Source: Nocardia sp. NBC_00403 (lineage in GTDB: Bacteria > Actinomycetota > Actinomycetes > Mycobacteriales > Mycobacteriaceae). From it: 64,000 nucleotides of DNA. The stretch spans positions 6,510,001 through 6,574,000 of the forward strand of contig NZ_CP107939.1 in assembly GCF_036046055.1 (NCBI RefSeq), written 5' to 3'. The position numbers were made by a program, and so were the translations under genes. Positions 1 to 8,800 of this stretch are shown piece by piece. How positions within the stretch are numbered: position 1 is the stretch's first letter; each line of letters begins with the position of its first letter. Under the pieces are notes generated by a model that had not been told where the DNA came from, did not search any database, and saw only the letters and a list, made by a program, of their open reading frames with translations.

Positions 1-1
1 G

Positions 2-1204
2 GCCATCGACAGCGGCGACGTCTCGGGCGCCGCCCGGATTCTCGGGCCGCTGTACTGGTACTGGGTCATGCACCGCTACGACGCCCGCGCCGAGGCCTAC
101 GTCGCCAAGGTCGCCGAGTTCGGCGACGCGCTGCCCGCGGACGCCCGGTCCGCGTTCACGGCAATTCACCTGGTGAGCATCGAGGGCGGGCCGCTCACCG
201 ACCCCGAACGGCTGCGCGCGCTCATCGACGACTGCGTGCGCACGGGCGCGCTGCGGCGTTACCCGATGCTGCTGACAATCGTGCTGGTGATGGCGCCGCT
301 GCTCGGGCTGGATGAGCTGGCCGACCATGAGATCGCCCGGGTGCGCGGCGGCTCGGACCGCTGGGCGATCGCCTGCACCTTCATGATCGAAGCCATGCGG
401 CATCGCGAACGGGGCGACCTGGAGAGCTCCGCGACCGCGATGACCACGGCGTTGCACGCGTTCGAGGAGGTGGGCGATCGCTGGTGGGCGGCGAAGGCGC
501 TGTACGGCCTGGCTCAAATCCACGCCATCGCCGGTGACCACGACCAGGCGATCACCGCCTACGAGGACAGCATCGCGATCGCCACCGAGCTCGGCTCGCA
601 GGACGAGGTCTCAACCCGGCTCGGGCTCGCCACCGAACGCATGCGCGCCGGCGACCTGACCGGCGCCCGACACGACATCGAAACCGCCGAACGAGCGGCC
701 TGGCAGCGTGGCCAGCCGGTGGTGGAGATCGAGGTTCTCGGCGTCCTGGCCGAGCTGTACCGCCGCTCCGGAGAGGTCGAACGCGCCGATCAAGAACTCG
801 ACCGGATGGACACGCTCACCCGCAAGCTGCCCCTGGCGGCCGAGAGCGCCGACAATCGGCTGCTCCCCGCTCGGGTGGCCAACCTCCTCACCGCCGGGAA
901 CGCCGTACGCGCCCGCGAACTGCTGCCCCGCGCCGTCCACGCCGCGCAAGCGAACATGGACGCCCCCTCGGCCGCTCACCTCCTGGCCCGGCTGCTGTTC
1001 CTGGAGGGCGATCCGGCCGGCGCGGCCACCGCGCTCGGCCTGAGCCAGGCCATCCGCGGCACCTTCGACCACGGCGACACCGAACTGCGTTCCCTTGCTG
1101 AGGTGCTCGCGGAACGGCTCGGCCGCACCGACTACGACACCGCCTACCAACGGGGCGCCGACCTGACACCCCATGAGGCCACCGACCGGCTGACAGCACT
1201 GTGA
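2..1204 (+). CDS. C-terminal part of an AfsR/BTAD-type transcriptional regulator (TPR region), 5' end outside window
   Basis: The reading frame is open from base 2, so the gene begins upstream; about 400 residues are visible. They form an Ala/Leu/Arg-rich alpha-helical array with repeated helix pairs such as AKALYGLAQIHAIAGDHDQA and EIEVLGVLAELYRRSGEVERA, typical of the tetratricopeptide tail of SARP/AfsR-like or LuxR-type NTPase regulators. No LuxR-type helix-turn-helix follows at the C terminus, which ends in a short tail (residues YQRGADLTPHEA). This favours the BTAD/AfsR type, whose DNA-binding domain is N-terminal. The class is inferred from the TPR tail alone; the DNA-binding and NTPase domains cannot be seen. 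Confidence 0.75.
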   Translation, partial: AIDSGDVSGAARILGPLYWYWVMHRYDARAEAYVAKVAEFGDALPADARSAFTAIHLVSIEGGPLTDPERLRALIDDCVRTGALRRYPMLLTIVLVMAPLLGLDELADHEIARVRGGSDRWAIACTFMIEAMRHRERGDLESSATAMTTALHAFEEVGDRWWAAKALYGLAQIHAIAGDHDQAITAYEDSIAIATELGSQDEVSTRLGLATERMRAGDLTGARHDIETAERAAWQRGQPVVEIEVLGVLAELYRRSGEVERADQELDRMDTLTRKLPLAAESADNRLLPARVANLLTAGNAVRARELLPRAVHAAQANMDAPSAAHLLARLLFLEGDPAGAATALGLSQAIRGTFDHGDTELRSLAEVLAERLGRTDYDTAYQRGADLTPHEATDRLTAL

Positions 1205-1239
1205 ACCGCCCTGGGTTTGATGGAGGCTGGGTCCTCGAG

Positions 1240-1982
1240 TGAAGGATGGAAAGATGGCTGGTGAGGATCGGGGTCTGTGCCGACGGCCGCAAAGAGTTGG
1301 TCGCGATCACCGACGGCTATCGGGAATCGACCGAGTCGTGGGCTGACCTGCTGCGCGATTGCCGCCGCCGCGGAATGACCGCCCCAGTGCTGACGGTCGG
1401 GGACGGAGCGCTCGGGTTCTGGAAGGCGCTACGAGAGGTGTTCCCTGCCACGAGGGAGCGGCGGTGCTGGTTCCATAATAAACAGGCCAATGTTCTTGCC
1501 GCGCTACCGAAATCGGCGCACCCGGGCGCATTAGCGGCGATGAAGGACACTACATGGCTGAGGATATCGACAAGGCGCAGCTGGCGGTGAAAGCGTTCGA
1601 AATCGACTACGGCGCGAAGTATCCGAAAGCGGTCGGGAAAATCACCGACGACCTCGACGTGTTACTCGAGTTCTTCAAATACCCGGCCGAGCACTGGGTG
1701 CATCTGCGCACCACCAACCCGATCGAATCAACTTTCGCCACCGTCCGGTTGCGCACCAAGGTTACCAAGGGGCCTGGTTCGCGCGCGGCGGGAATCGCCA
1801 TGGCCTACAAGCTGATCGAGGCCGCCCAGGCCCACCGGCGCGTGGTGAACGCCCCACACCTGGTCGCGCTCGTCCGCGCCGGCACCCTGTTCCACAAGGG
1901 CAGACTCCTCGAACGCCCCGCCGAGATCACACCCGCCTCGTCAACCGACCCGACCGAAACCACCCGAACGGAGGTCGCCTGA
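1240..1982 (+). pseudogene. IS256-family (mutator) transposase, N-terminally truncated and frameshifted
   Basis: Two frames together encode the C-terminal half or more of an IS256-type DDE transposase. The first (1246-1550) has IGVCADGRKELVAITDGYRE and VGDGALGFWKALREVFP, which carries the second catalytic Asp. The second (1554-1982) has NPIESTFATVRLRTK, which carries the catalytic Glu. About 170 N-terminal residues, including the first catalytic Asp, are missing. The frames join at about 1545-1553, where AMKD is followed by MAEDIDKAQ. One lost base (GACACTACATG where GACATCTACATG would be in frame) explains the break. The element cannot make active transposase. It abuts the AfsR-type gene, so it probably inserted and decayed there. 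Confidence 0.87.
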
Positions 1983-1985
1983 AAC

Positions 1986-2013
1986 TTGCTGATCCACAGG
2001 TCTTGACAATATC
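1986..2013. mobile_element. Candidate right terminal end of the IS256-family element
   Basis: Just after the transposase stop lies TTGCTGATCCACAGGTCTTG followed by ACAATATC. This resembles the terminal inverted repeats I know from actinobacterial IS256-family elements (GATCCACA...TTGACA). No matching left copy is visible upstream of 1240, in line with loss of the left part of the element. Confidence 0.4.
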
Positions 2014-2590
2014 TCTCCGGGCGACGTCCGCCCGGACGGGCACGCTTCTCGCCTGCGTCGATGCCGACCGCAGCCCAGCCGCTCAGGCGAGCGGATTCGA
2101 GGCTACGCAGCCGGGTCGGCTCACGACTTCCGCGCATTATTGCCCCACCGTCGGTCTACGCCCTCTCATGCCTGGACCCGGCGCAGTGGGTGACCTGCTT
2201 CGAAACCAGTTGGCGCGGGGTTGCCGACGATCGCCTCATCGCCTTGGAACGGTCGACGCGGACTGTCTTCTCGTCTGTCACTGGCCAGTTGAAATTGGCT
2301 GCTGTCACTCGCCGTCTGAGGTGGCGTGATCCGAGTCGATCCGATTCCTCACTGCCCGACCTGCGGCCCACTCGCACCAGCGGCGCGACCTTGACCTACA
2401 CCACCCCCAGCATCGTCGAACTGGCCGAGGCGTTGAGTGCGATCACCGGACAGCCCCATCCCCTCGCGCGCGCCGTGCGACACCCACTAGCGCCGAGAAC
2501 GGGGAGTCACACGCGGTAACGTATGACGCTATGAACCCGCAGACAGAGCGCAATCGCTCAGATCATGTGACTGAGGTAACCTGACGTCAC
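2014..2590. other. Intergenic stretch without a recognisable gene
   Basis: Short overlapping open frames run through this stretch on both strands (for example 2061-2519 on the plus strand), but none has a ribosome site, a family motif or a consistent frame. It is probably decayed DNA next to the insertion sequence. The last 70 bases hold the leader of the SDR gene, with a purine-rich GAGG about 15 bases before its ATG. Confidence 0.5.
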
Positions 2591-3355
2591 ATGAGTACCG
2601 ATCTGTTGGGCAAGAGCGCACTGGTCACCGGGGCCAGCCGGGGTATCGGCAAGGCGGTGGCGGCCGAACTGCTGAGTCGCGGCGCAAACGTGCTGATCAC
2701 CGCGCGCAAACCGGAGCCATTGGACGAGGCGGCCGTCGACCTGCGAGCGCTCGGCCATCAGGGTGAGGTGGTTGCGCTCGCGGGCAACTCCGGCGATCCG
2801 GAGAGCCGGGCAGCGGCGGTCGGACGGGCGGTCTCCGAGTTCGGCTCGCTGGACATCCTGATCAACAACACCGGCATCAACCCGGTCTACGGCTCGCTGA
2901 TGGAGGCCGACCTCGACGCCGTCCGCAAGATCTTCGACGTCAATGTCGTCGCCGCACTCGGCTACATCCAGGAGGCGTACAAGGCCTGGATGCGCGACAA
3001 CGGCGGCGCGGTCGTCAACGTCGCCAGTGTCGCGGGCATCCGCTCCTCGGGCGTGATCGCCGCCTATGGCGCGTCCAAGGCCGCCCTGATTCGCCTCACC
3101 GACGAACTGGCCTGGCAGCTCGGCCCGAAGATCCGGGTGAACGCGGTCGCCCCCGGCGTTATCAAGACGAAGTTCGCCGACGCTCTCTACTCGGCGGACG
3201 AGGAAGCGGCCGCATCGGTGTATCCGCTCAAGCGTCTCGGCGCGCCGGAGGACGTGGCGAAGCTGATCGGTTTCCTGGTCTCCGACGAGGCCGCCTGGAT
3301 CACCGGTGAGACAGTCCGTGTCGACGGCGGCTTGCTCTCCACCGGCGGCATCTGA
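2591..3355 (+). CDS. SDR-family NAD(P)-dependent oxidoreductase (FabG-like)
   Basis: A 254-residue classical short-chain dehydrogenase. The N-terminal cofactor site TGASRGIG is at residues 13-20, NNTG at about 92-95, catalytic Ser146 sits in VNVASVAGI, and Tyr159 and Lys163 are in YGASK. The C-terminal segment WITGETVRVDGG is typical of the fabG-like subgroup. Length is normal for the family. The enzyme should oxidise or reduce a hydroxyl/keto group in the cytoplasm; the substrate cannot be read from sequence. It is alone on this strand and ends in a strong hairpin shared with the convergent MMPL gene. Confidence 0.92.
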   Translation: MSTDLLGKSALVTGASRGIGKAVAAELLSRGANVLITARKPEPLDEAAVDLRALGHQGEVVALAGNSGDPESRAAAVGRAVSEFGSLDILINNTGINPVYGSLMEADLDAVRKIFDVNVVAALGYIQEAYKAWMRDNGGAVVNVASVAGIRSSGVIAAYGASKAALIRLTDELAWQLGPKIRVNAVAPGVIKTKFADALYSADEEAAASVYPLKRLGAPEDVAKLIGFLVSDEAAWITGETVRVDGGLLSTGGI

Positions 3356-3372
3356 CTCGTCCCACTGAATTC

Positions 3373-3404
3373 GATGGCCGTTCGGTGCATACCGAGCGGC
3401 CATC
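3373..3404. terminator. Bidirectional hairpin terminator between convergent genes
   Basis: A 14-base stem with one G-T-type mismatch and loop GCAT: left arm GATGGCCGTTCGGT, right arm ACCGAGCGGCCATC. It lies in the 63-base gap between the stop codons of the SDR and the MMPL transporter and has no T-run. Confidence 0.7.
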
Positions 3405-3418
3405 GGCCATTCGGGTCG

Positions 3419-5623
3419 TCACACTCGTGCGGGCCTGCGGTGCTCGTCCTGGCTGCGCACAGGCGGCGCGGAACCGCCTTCGTCGAAACCGAAGCGGGCG
3501 TGCAGCTTCTCCAGCGGACCCGGCGCCCACCAGTTCCAGTCGCCGAGCACCTTCATCACCGCGGGCAACAGGAATCCGCGCACCAAGGTCGCATCGACGA
3601 GCACGGCCAATGGCAGACCGATACCGAAGGCCTTCATGAAGGTGATGTCGGAAGCGAGAAAGCCCAGGAATACCAGCGAGATCAGCACGGCCGCCGCCGT
3701 GACGATGCGGCCGATACGTTCCAGCCCGAACGCCACCGCCGACTCATTCTTGCCGGTGCGCTCGTACTCCTCGAGAATTCGGGACAGCAGGAACACTTGG
3801 TAGTCCATCGCCAGCCCGAAGGCGACGCCGAACAGCATCACCGGCACCGTCGGCGGTAGATCGCCGGTCACGGTGAAGCCGAGCAGCCCGGACAGGTGCC
3901 CGTCCTGGAAGATCCAGACCAGTGCGCCGAAGGTCGCGGTGAGGCTGAGCACGCTCAGCACGATGGCAACCAGTGGCAGTACCACGCTGCCGGTCAGCAG
4001 GAACAACACGATCAGCATCACGATCACCACGAAGCCGAGCGCGGTCGGCAGCGTCGAAATCACCGAATCGATGGCGTCGGCATTGGCCGCGGCGATGCCG
4101 CCGATCAGCACCCGCGATGGCGCCGGTACCGCGCGCACGTCGCCGGCCACCCGGTCCAGTGTGTCCGGATCGGTCGTATCAGGAAGCACCGCGAGGTATG
4201 CGGCGTCGGTGGCGCCGAAGCGCTTGTGCTGCTCGGTCGGCTGTGCGAGGAAGCCGCCGTGCGAGTAGCTACCGGTGGCGGTGTCCACGCGCGCCACGTT
4301 TTCGACTTCCGAGAGCTTCCTCGCGTACGCGTCGAGTCCTGCTGCGCTGTCGGGCAATACAGCGACCAAGCTGTTGGCGTCGGTCGCGGTGAAATCGCGC
4401 TGGATGATCTCGGTGACCTGTCGATTGTTCATCGACTCCGGCAGTGCCCGCTCATCCGGGAAACCGAGTTTCACCCCGAGGAACGGCGTGCCGAGCAGTA
4501 ACAGTAGCGCGGCGACCACCAGGCCGATGGGCACCGGACGACGCATCACGAAAGTCGCGAGGCGATGCCAGAAACCCTCGCCGGGCGCGGGCCGGGGCGC
4601 CCGCAGGAACCAGCCGAGCCGGCCGCTATCGATGCGGGTGCCGATCAACAACAGGATCATCGGCAGCACGGTCAGCGACACCGTTGCCGCGATCACCGCG
4701 ACCGCAAGGCCTGCGTACCCCATCGAACGCACCGCGAGCAGCGGGAAGAACAGCAGCCCGGACAGTGCGACACCGACCGTGACGGCGGAGAAGGCAACTG
4801 TCCGACCTGCCGAACGCATGGTCGCGCGCACCGCCGCGGCCGGCTGCGCACCGATGGCGAGTTCGTCACGGAAGCGGTTGATGATCAGCAGGCTGTAGTC
4901 GATCGCCAAGCCGAGTCCGAGCAACGTCGCGACATTGGTCGCGGTCGCGGCCAGATCCGTGCACAGGGTGATCAACCACAGCGCGCCCATGGTGATCATG
5001 ACGGTGACCAGAGCGACGACCAGCGGCAGACTGGCCGCAACCAGGCCGCCGAACACGAACAACAGCGCGAGCAGGGTGACCGGGAAGGCGATGGATTCGC
5101 CGAGCACCGCGTCCTGCTCGCTCTGTTGCACGGTCTCGTGCAACAGCATTGCGTAGCCACCGACCCGAACATCGAGCACGCCATGCCTACCGCCGTACTT
5201 GTCGGCGAGACCGCCGACTTTTCTATCGACGTCCGCTTCGTCGCCGAGAATGCTGGCGACGATCAGCCCTTTGGCGCCATCGGTGCTGGCGAGCGTGGAC
5301 GGCTTGCCGTCGGTCCAATAGGACGCGACACCCGAGACATCGGACTCGTTCTTCAGCCGCTGCGCCAACTCGGCCGCGGTGGTGGCCGATTCCGGGTCGT
5401 CGACCGACTTCCGGGTCTGCACCAGCAGCACGAAGTTCGGCGCTGCCTGGCCGAATTCTTCGCGCAAAATCTCGGCGGCGCGCGCGGATTCGGCGTCGGG
5501 GTCGGAGTATCCGCCGCCGTGCACCCGATCGAACAGCGTCGAGCTGAGCATGCCCATCGCCAGCGCAAACACCGCGAATACGGCCAGGACCTGCCGGCTG
5601 CGCCGCCTGGTCAGTTCGAACAC
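3419..5623 (-). CDS. MMPL-family RND transporter
   Basis: A 734-residue membrane protein with two-fold RND architecture: an N-terminal transmembrane helix, a periplasmic loop of about 140 residues, a block of five or six helices, a second loop, and a second block. The proton-relay motifs are visible as GLAIDYSLLIINRFRDEL (Asp242-Tyr243) in the first half and GLAMDYQVFLLSR (Asp607-Tyr608) in the second. Such proteins export lipids, lipoconjugates or drugs across the inner membrane of mycolic-acid actinobacteria. At this length it lacks the long C-terminal domain of MmpL3. No mmpS partner or lipid-synthesis gene lies next to it, so the cargo is unknown. Confidence 0.9.
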   Translation of the reverse strand: MFELTRRRSRQVLAVFAVFALAMGMLSSTLFDRVHGGGYSDPDAESARAAEILREEFGQAAPNFVLLVQTRKSVDDPESATTAAELAQRLKNESDVSGVASYWTDGKPSTLASTDGAKGLIVASILGDEADVDRKVGGLADKYGGRHGVLDVRVGGYAMLLHETVQQSEQDAVLGESIAFPVTLLALLFVFGGLVAASLPLVVALVTVMITMGALWLITLCTDLAATATNVATLLGLGLAIDYSLLIINRFRDELAIGAQPAAAVRATMRSAGRTVAFSAVTVGVALSGLLFFPLLAVRSMGYAGLAVAVIAATVSLTVLPMILLLIGTRIDSGRLGWFLRAPRPAPGEGFWHRLATFVMRRPVPIGLVVAALLLLLGTPFLGVKLGFPDERALPESMNNRQVTEIIQRDFTATDANSLVAVLPDSAAGLDAYARKLSEVENVARVDTATGSYSHGGFLAQPTEQHKRFGATDAAYLAVLPDTTDPDTLDRVAGDVRAVPAPSRVLIGGIAAANADAIDSVISTLPTALGFVVIVMLIVLFLLTGSVVLPLVAIVLSVLSLTATFGALVWIFQDGHLSGLLGFTVTGDLPPTVPVMLFGVAFGLAMDYQVFLLSRILEEYERTGKNESAVAFGLERIGRIVTAAAVLISLVFLGFLASDITFMKAFGIGLPLAVLVDATLVRGFLLPAVMKVLGDWNWWAPGPLEKLHARFGFDEGGSAPPVRSQDEHRRPARV

Positions 5624-6126
5624 TGCCTTACCCCTAACTCCTTATGCCGCAGCGCGTCCTGTGACGCGGCAACAGCTCGCCCGGCTTTCGCCACCAATCT
5701 GGCGTTCCCGCATCGGGCAACAGCCCAGGGTGAACCAGCGCGCCGATCACCGTTGACCACCGCGACACCGGGTATCGGGCGCTGGCGTCGGCGCTCGGAG
5801 ATCGTACAACCGGACCGGCAAATCCGGTGAGCGAGAACACAATTCCCGCAACTGCCGAGCAATGCGTGCGAGCATCACTTCGATACTCGCGGAAAGTAGC
5901 TACCACCTGGGGATTTCACTCGACGGAGTGCGGATGGAGACCGACGTGCCCACCGCCGTCCGGGACCCGGATATGAAATGGATCACCGTCCGGTCGGCGA
6001 ATGGTCACCAGAGATCTTCGGTGTCACACGCCCCACTAAGCTCGGCCCGACGAAAGGACGTGCGCGACCGATGCCCGGATTCGAATCCACCTCACACTGG
6101 CAACTACATCGCACGACAGGCGTGGC
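5624..6126. other. Divergent intergenic region upstream of the MMPL and lycopene cyclase genes
   Basis: About 500 bases between divergent genes. Short overlapping frames exist on both strands, but none has a motif or convincing ribosome site. It should contain the promoters of both genes. A perfect 12-base palindrome, GGATTCGAATCC, lies at 6077-6088, about 40 bases before the cyclase start, and could be an operator. I see no further structure. Confidence 0.4.
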
Positions 6127-7230
6127 ATGACCGCAGACATCATCGTGTGCGGCCTCGGCCCCGCAGGTCGCGCGTTGGCGCATCGCAGTCTCGCCCATGG
6201 CCTTTCGGTCACCGCCATCGATCCGTTCCCGGACCGGCTCTGGTCGGCGACCTACGCCGCCTGGGAAGACGAGCTGCCCGCGTGGCTGGACCCAGCAGCT
6301 GTCGGCGCGACGGTCGATGAGCCGACAGCGTGGGGCACGCTGGGCCACCGCATGGCGCGACGCTATGCCGTTCTCGACACACCTCGACTACAGGACTCCC
6401 TCGAGTTGGCCGGCGCGGATGTGATCGCCGACCGAGTCGTCGGCCTCGAGCGTCACTCGGTGTCGCTGGCGTCGGGGACGGTGCTGAACGGCGCCCGGGT
6501 CATCGACGCCCGCGGCATCGCCCGCTCCGCCGCCTTGGCCGAACAGACCGCATACGGGGTGGTCGTCGCGGACGGCCGCGTCGACCCGCTGTTCATGGAT
6601 TGGCGCCCGGACAACGGCGCACATCCGGAGGCGCAGCCGTCCTTCCTGTACGCGGTGCCCCTCGGCGGCGGCGCGATGCTGCTCGAGGAGACCTGCCTCG
6701 CCGGACGGCCTGCACTCGACGGCGCGGTATTGCGCGATCGCCTCGAGCACCGATTACGTTCCCGCGGCATCGAACTCACCGGAAACGAACCGGTGGAGCG
6801 GGTGCGTTTCCCGATTGAGGGCGGTCGGCCGGGGGCGCGAAGGTTCGGCGCCGCAGGCGGTTTCACCCATCCTGCCACCGGATACAGCGTCGCGGCCGCG
6901 CTCACCGCCGCCGACGCGGTGGCAGCAGGAGACTCGCCGTGGTCCGCCGCGGAACGGGCGGTCCACCTGCTGCGGGCGGCCGGTCTGCGTGCTCTGCTCG
7001 CCTTGCCGCCCGCTGAGATTCCGGTCTTCTTCGATGTCTTCTTCTCGCTGCCACCCGACTTGCAGCGGGCGTATTTGTCCGGGCGAACCGATCTCGGCGG
7101 CACGCTCGGTGCCATGCGGACGCTGTTCGCCGGATTACCCACCGGAATGCGGCGCCGAATCGCCGCGGCGACACTGCGGATTCCGGTTCGCTCGCGTATT
7201 CGAATTCGTTCCGCCATCATGGGAGCATGA
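6127..7230 (+). CDS. Lycopene cyclase family protein (CrtL/CrtY type)
   Basis: A 367-residue FAD/NAD(P)-binding Rossmann protein. The N-terminal dinucleotide site is IIVCGLGPAGRALA (residues 5-18). Mid-protein FLYAVPLGGGAMLLEET is the carotenoid cyclase signature with its acidic pair. GAAGGFTHPATGYSVAAAL and FFDVFFSLPPDLQRAYLSG match the C-terminal half of bacterial CrtL-type lycopene beta-cyclases. It should cyclise the psi ends of lycopene at the membrane surface. No other carotenoid gene lies in the window, so its substrate must be made by genes elsewhere. The stop overlaps the Ku start by four bases (ATGA), implying translational coupling. Confidence 0.85.
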   Translation: MTADIIVCGLGPAGRALAHRSLAHGLSVTAIDPFPDRLWSATYAAWEDELPAWLDPAAVGATVDEPTAWGTLGHRMARRYAVLDTPRLQDSLELAGADVIADRVVGLERHSVSLASGTVLNGARVIDARGIARSAALAEQTAYGVVVADGRVDPLFMDWRPDNGAHPEAQPSFLYAVPLGGGAMLLEETCLAGRPALDGAVLRDRLEHRLRSRGIELTGNEPVERVRFPIEGGRPGARRFGAAGGFTHPATGYSVAAALTAADAVAAGDSPWSAAERAVHLLRAAGLRALLALPPAEIPVFFDVFFSLPPDLQRAYLSGRTDLGGTLGAMRTLFAGLPTGMRRRIAAATLRIPVRSRIRIRSAIMGA

Positions 7231-8147
7231 GGGCGATCTGGAAGGGCTCGATCGCATTCGGGCTGGTAAACGTCCCGGTCAAGGTCTACACCGCCACCGA
7301 GGACCACGACATACGGTTTCATCAGGTGCACGCCAAGGACGGCGGGCGAATCAAATATGACCGGGTGTGCACGGTCTGCGGAAAGTCCGTGCAATACGCC
7401 GATATCGACAAAGCCTACGAATCGCCCGAGGGCGACAAGATCATTCTCACCGACGAGGACTTCGCAAAACTCCCCGCGGCCGAAAAACACGAGATCCCGG
7501 TCCTGCAATTCGTGCCGTCGGAGCAGATCGACCCGATCTTGTTCGACAAGAGCTACTACCTCGAGCCCGACTCGAATACGCCGAAGGCTTATGTACTGCT
7601 CGCGACAACGCTGGAGCGCATCGACCGTATCGCGCTCGTGCACTTCACGCTGCGGCAGAAGACCAGACTTGCGGCGTTGCGGGTGCGCGAGGGGATGCTG
7701 GTGCTGCAGACGCTGCTGTGGCCCGACGAGGTCCGAGCGGCCGAATTCGAGTCGCTCGACGGCGTCGCCGAGCCCAAACCACAAGAGATCAAGATGGCCG
7801 AGACGCTCGTCGAGACCATGTCCGACGATTTCGATCCCGGCCAATACACCGACGAGTATCAGATCGAACTCCAGCGGGTGCTCGACGATGCCATCGCCAG
7901 CGGCACCGGCAAGGTGGCCGGCCGGCCCGAGTCGGTCCCCGCCGAGATGGATGCCGAGGTGGTCGACCTGGTCGCCGCATTGCAGCGCAGCCTGGAAGCC
8001 AGCGGCCGCCGCGCCACGTCCGGCCATGGCAGCAGCGAGAGCGCCGACAAGAAGGCCGCCCCTGCGAAGAAGGCGGCAGCAAAGAAGGCCGCCGACAAAC
8101 CAGCGAAGAAGCCCGCGAAGAAGGCGGCTGCCCGCAAGGGGGCGTGA
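7227..8147 (+). CDS. ku: Non-homologous end-joining DNA-binding protein Ku
   Basis: A 306-residue bacterial Ku. It starts with MRAIWKGSIAFGLVNVPVKV, followed by the Ku beta-barrel core including KYDRVCTVCGK and the conserved segments RIALVHFTLRQKTRLAALR and LQTLLWPDE. The last 35 or so residues are a Lys/Ala tail (repeated KKAA and KKPAKK units), the DNA-binding extension seen in actinobacterial Ku. Ku binds double-strand ends and recruits the LigD ligase/polymerase; no ligD lies in the window. Its ATG overlaps the cyclase stop, so the two genes are probably cotranscribed and coupled. Confidence 0.95.
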   Translation: MRAIWKGSIAFGLVNVPVKVYTATEDHDIRFHQVHAKDGGRIKYDRVCTVCGKSVQYADIDKAYESPEGDKIILTDEDFAKLPAAEKHEIPVLQFVPSEQIDPILFDKSYYLEPDSNTPKAYVLLATTLERIDRIALVHFTLRQKTRLAALRVREGMLVLQTLLWPDEVRAAEFESLDGVAEPKPQEIKMAETLVETMSDDFDPGQYTDEYQIELQRVLDDAIASGTGKVAGRPESVPAEMDAEVVDLVAALQRSLEASGRRATSGHGSSESADKKAAPAKKAAAKKAADKPAKKPAKKAAARKGA

Positions 8148-8292
8148 GTCGCTCGCACCGAGCGGACAGCCGCAACGGGTCACCCTGTTCGTCCGGCCCA
8201 ATCCCGCCGAGCCCGAACCCGAGGATGTGCTGCCCGCGGCGGCACTCGGCACCAAGCGTGCCCTGATCCCTCGCAGCCGCCTCGCAGGTGAA

Positions 8293-8323
8293 GGTCGGGG
8301 CGCTCGCTGAACGCACCCCGACC
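8293..8323. terminator. Hairpin between convergent Ku and NTF2-like genes
   Basis: Perfect 8-base arms GGTCGGGG and CCCCGACC separated by 15 bases, in the gap between two convergent genes. GC-rich and without a T-run. A likely bidirectional terminator. Confidence 0.5.
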
Positions 8324-8331
8324 CGGTCTGC

Positions 8332-8712
8332 TCAGAACATCCCGTGCGGGATCTCGGCGGCATCGGGCACCGGCTGCACGACGTCCCAGTGCTCGACGAT
8401 GCGGCCGCCGACCAGCCGCCAGACATCGACCACGGCGAGGCCGCGCTCGTCGCCGGGCGGAATCATGTGGTAGTGCACGACCGCGAAGTCGGCATCGGTA
8501 ATCACGCGTTTGATCTCCAACCGCCCGGCGGCGACCGGAGAGTTCGCGATGAATTCGATGAAGGCGTCGCGGCCGGAGGGATTGCCGGGACTGTGCTCGA
8601 TGAAATTCTCGTGCAGCAGGTCGCGCAGGACCTCGATGTTGCCCCTCGCGAACTCGGCAAGGCCGTGCAGCACGAGTTGTTTGTTGTCGGCGGGCAGGGT
8701 GTTCTGTGTCAT
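8332..8712 (-). CDS. NTF2-like / SnoaL-like ester cyclase-fold protein
   Basis: A 126-residue small alpha+beta-barrel protein. Helical start KQLVLHGLAEFARGNIEVL, then HENFIEHSPGNPSGRDAFIEF, DADFAVVHYHMIPPGDERG and the end VDVWRLVGGRIVEHWDVVQ are the classic SnoaL-like NTF2 layout. The ATG at 8712 is chosen because the upstream extension is low-complexity and would cross the divergent gene. Family members range from polyketide cyclases to isomerases and detoxifying proteins, so the reaction is open. It is divergent from the XRE/MmyB regulator across 88 bases and is a likely target of it. Confidence 0.8.
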   Translation of the reverse strand: MTQNTLPADNKQLVLHGLAEFARGNIEVLRDLLHENFIEHSPGNPSGRDAFIEFIANSPVAAGRLEIKRVITDADFAVVHYHMIPPGDERGLAVVDVWRLVGGRIVEHWDVVQPVPDAAEIPHGMF

Positions 8713-8800
8713 GGCGGTAACCGTCGCAGCGGTGCCGTGCGCGTGTCGATTACCAGGGATGTAATGGCGGCCGTCCGGTCGCGCGGTGATACTTTGCCGC

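Noticed and set aside
2061..2519. 152-codon frame downstream of the IS remnant
   Set aside because: No ribosome site or recognisable domain, competing frames on both strands, and a position in decayed DNA.
4565..5830. Long plus-strand open frame opposite the MMPL gene
   Set aside because: Antisense shadow; Gln/Arg/His-rich composition, no motif.
6077..6088. GGATTCGAATCC, which resembles a tRNA T-arm
   Set aside because: No acceptor, D or anticodon arm can be folded around it. It is only a 12-base palindrome.
6453..8426. Long minus-strand open frame (657 codons)
   Set aside because: It is antisense to the cyclase and Ku genes, is Arg/Gly-rich without domain patterns, and reflects high-GC third-position bias.
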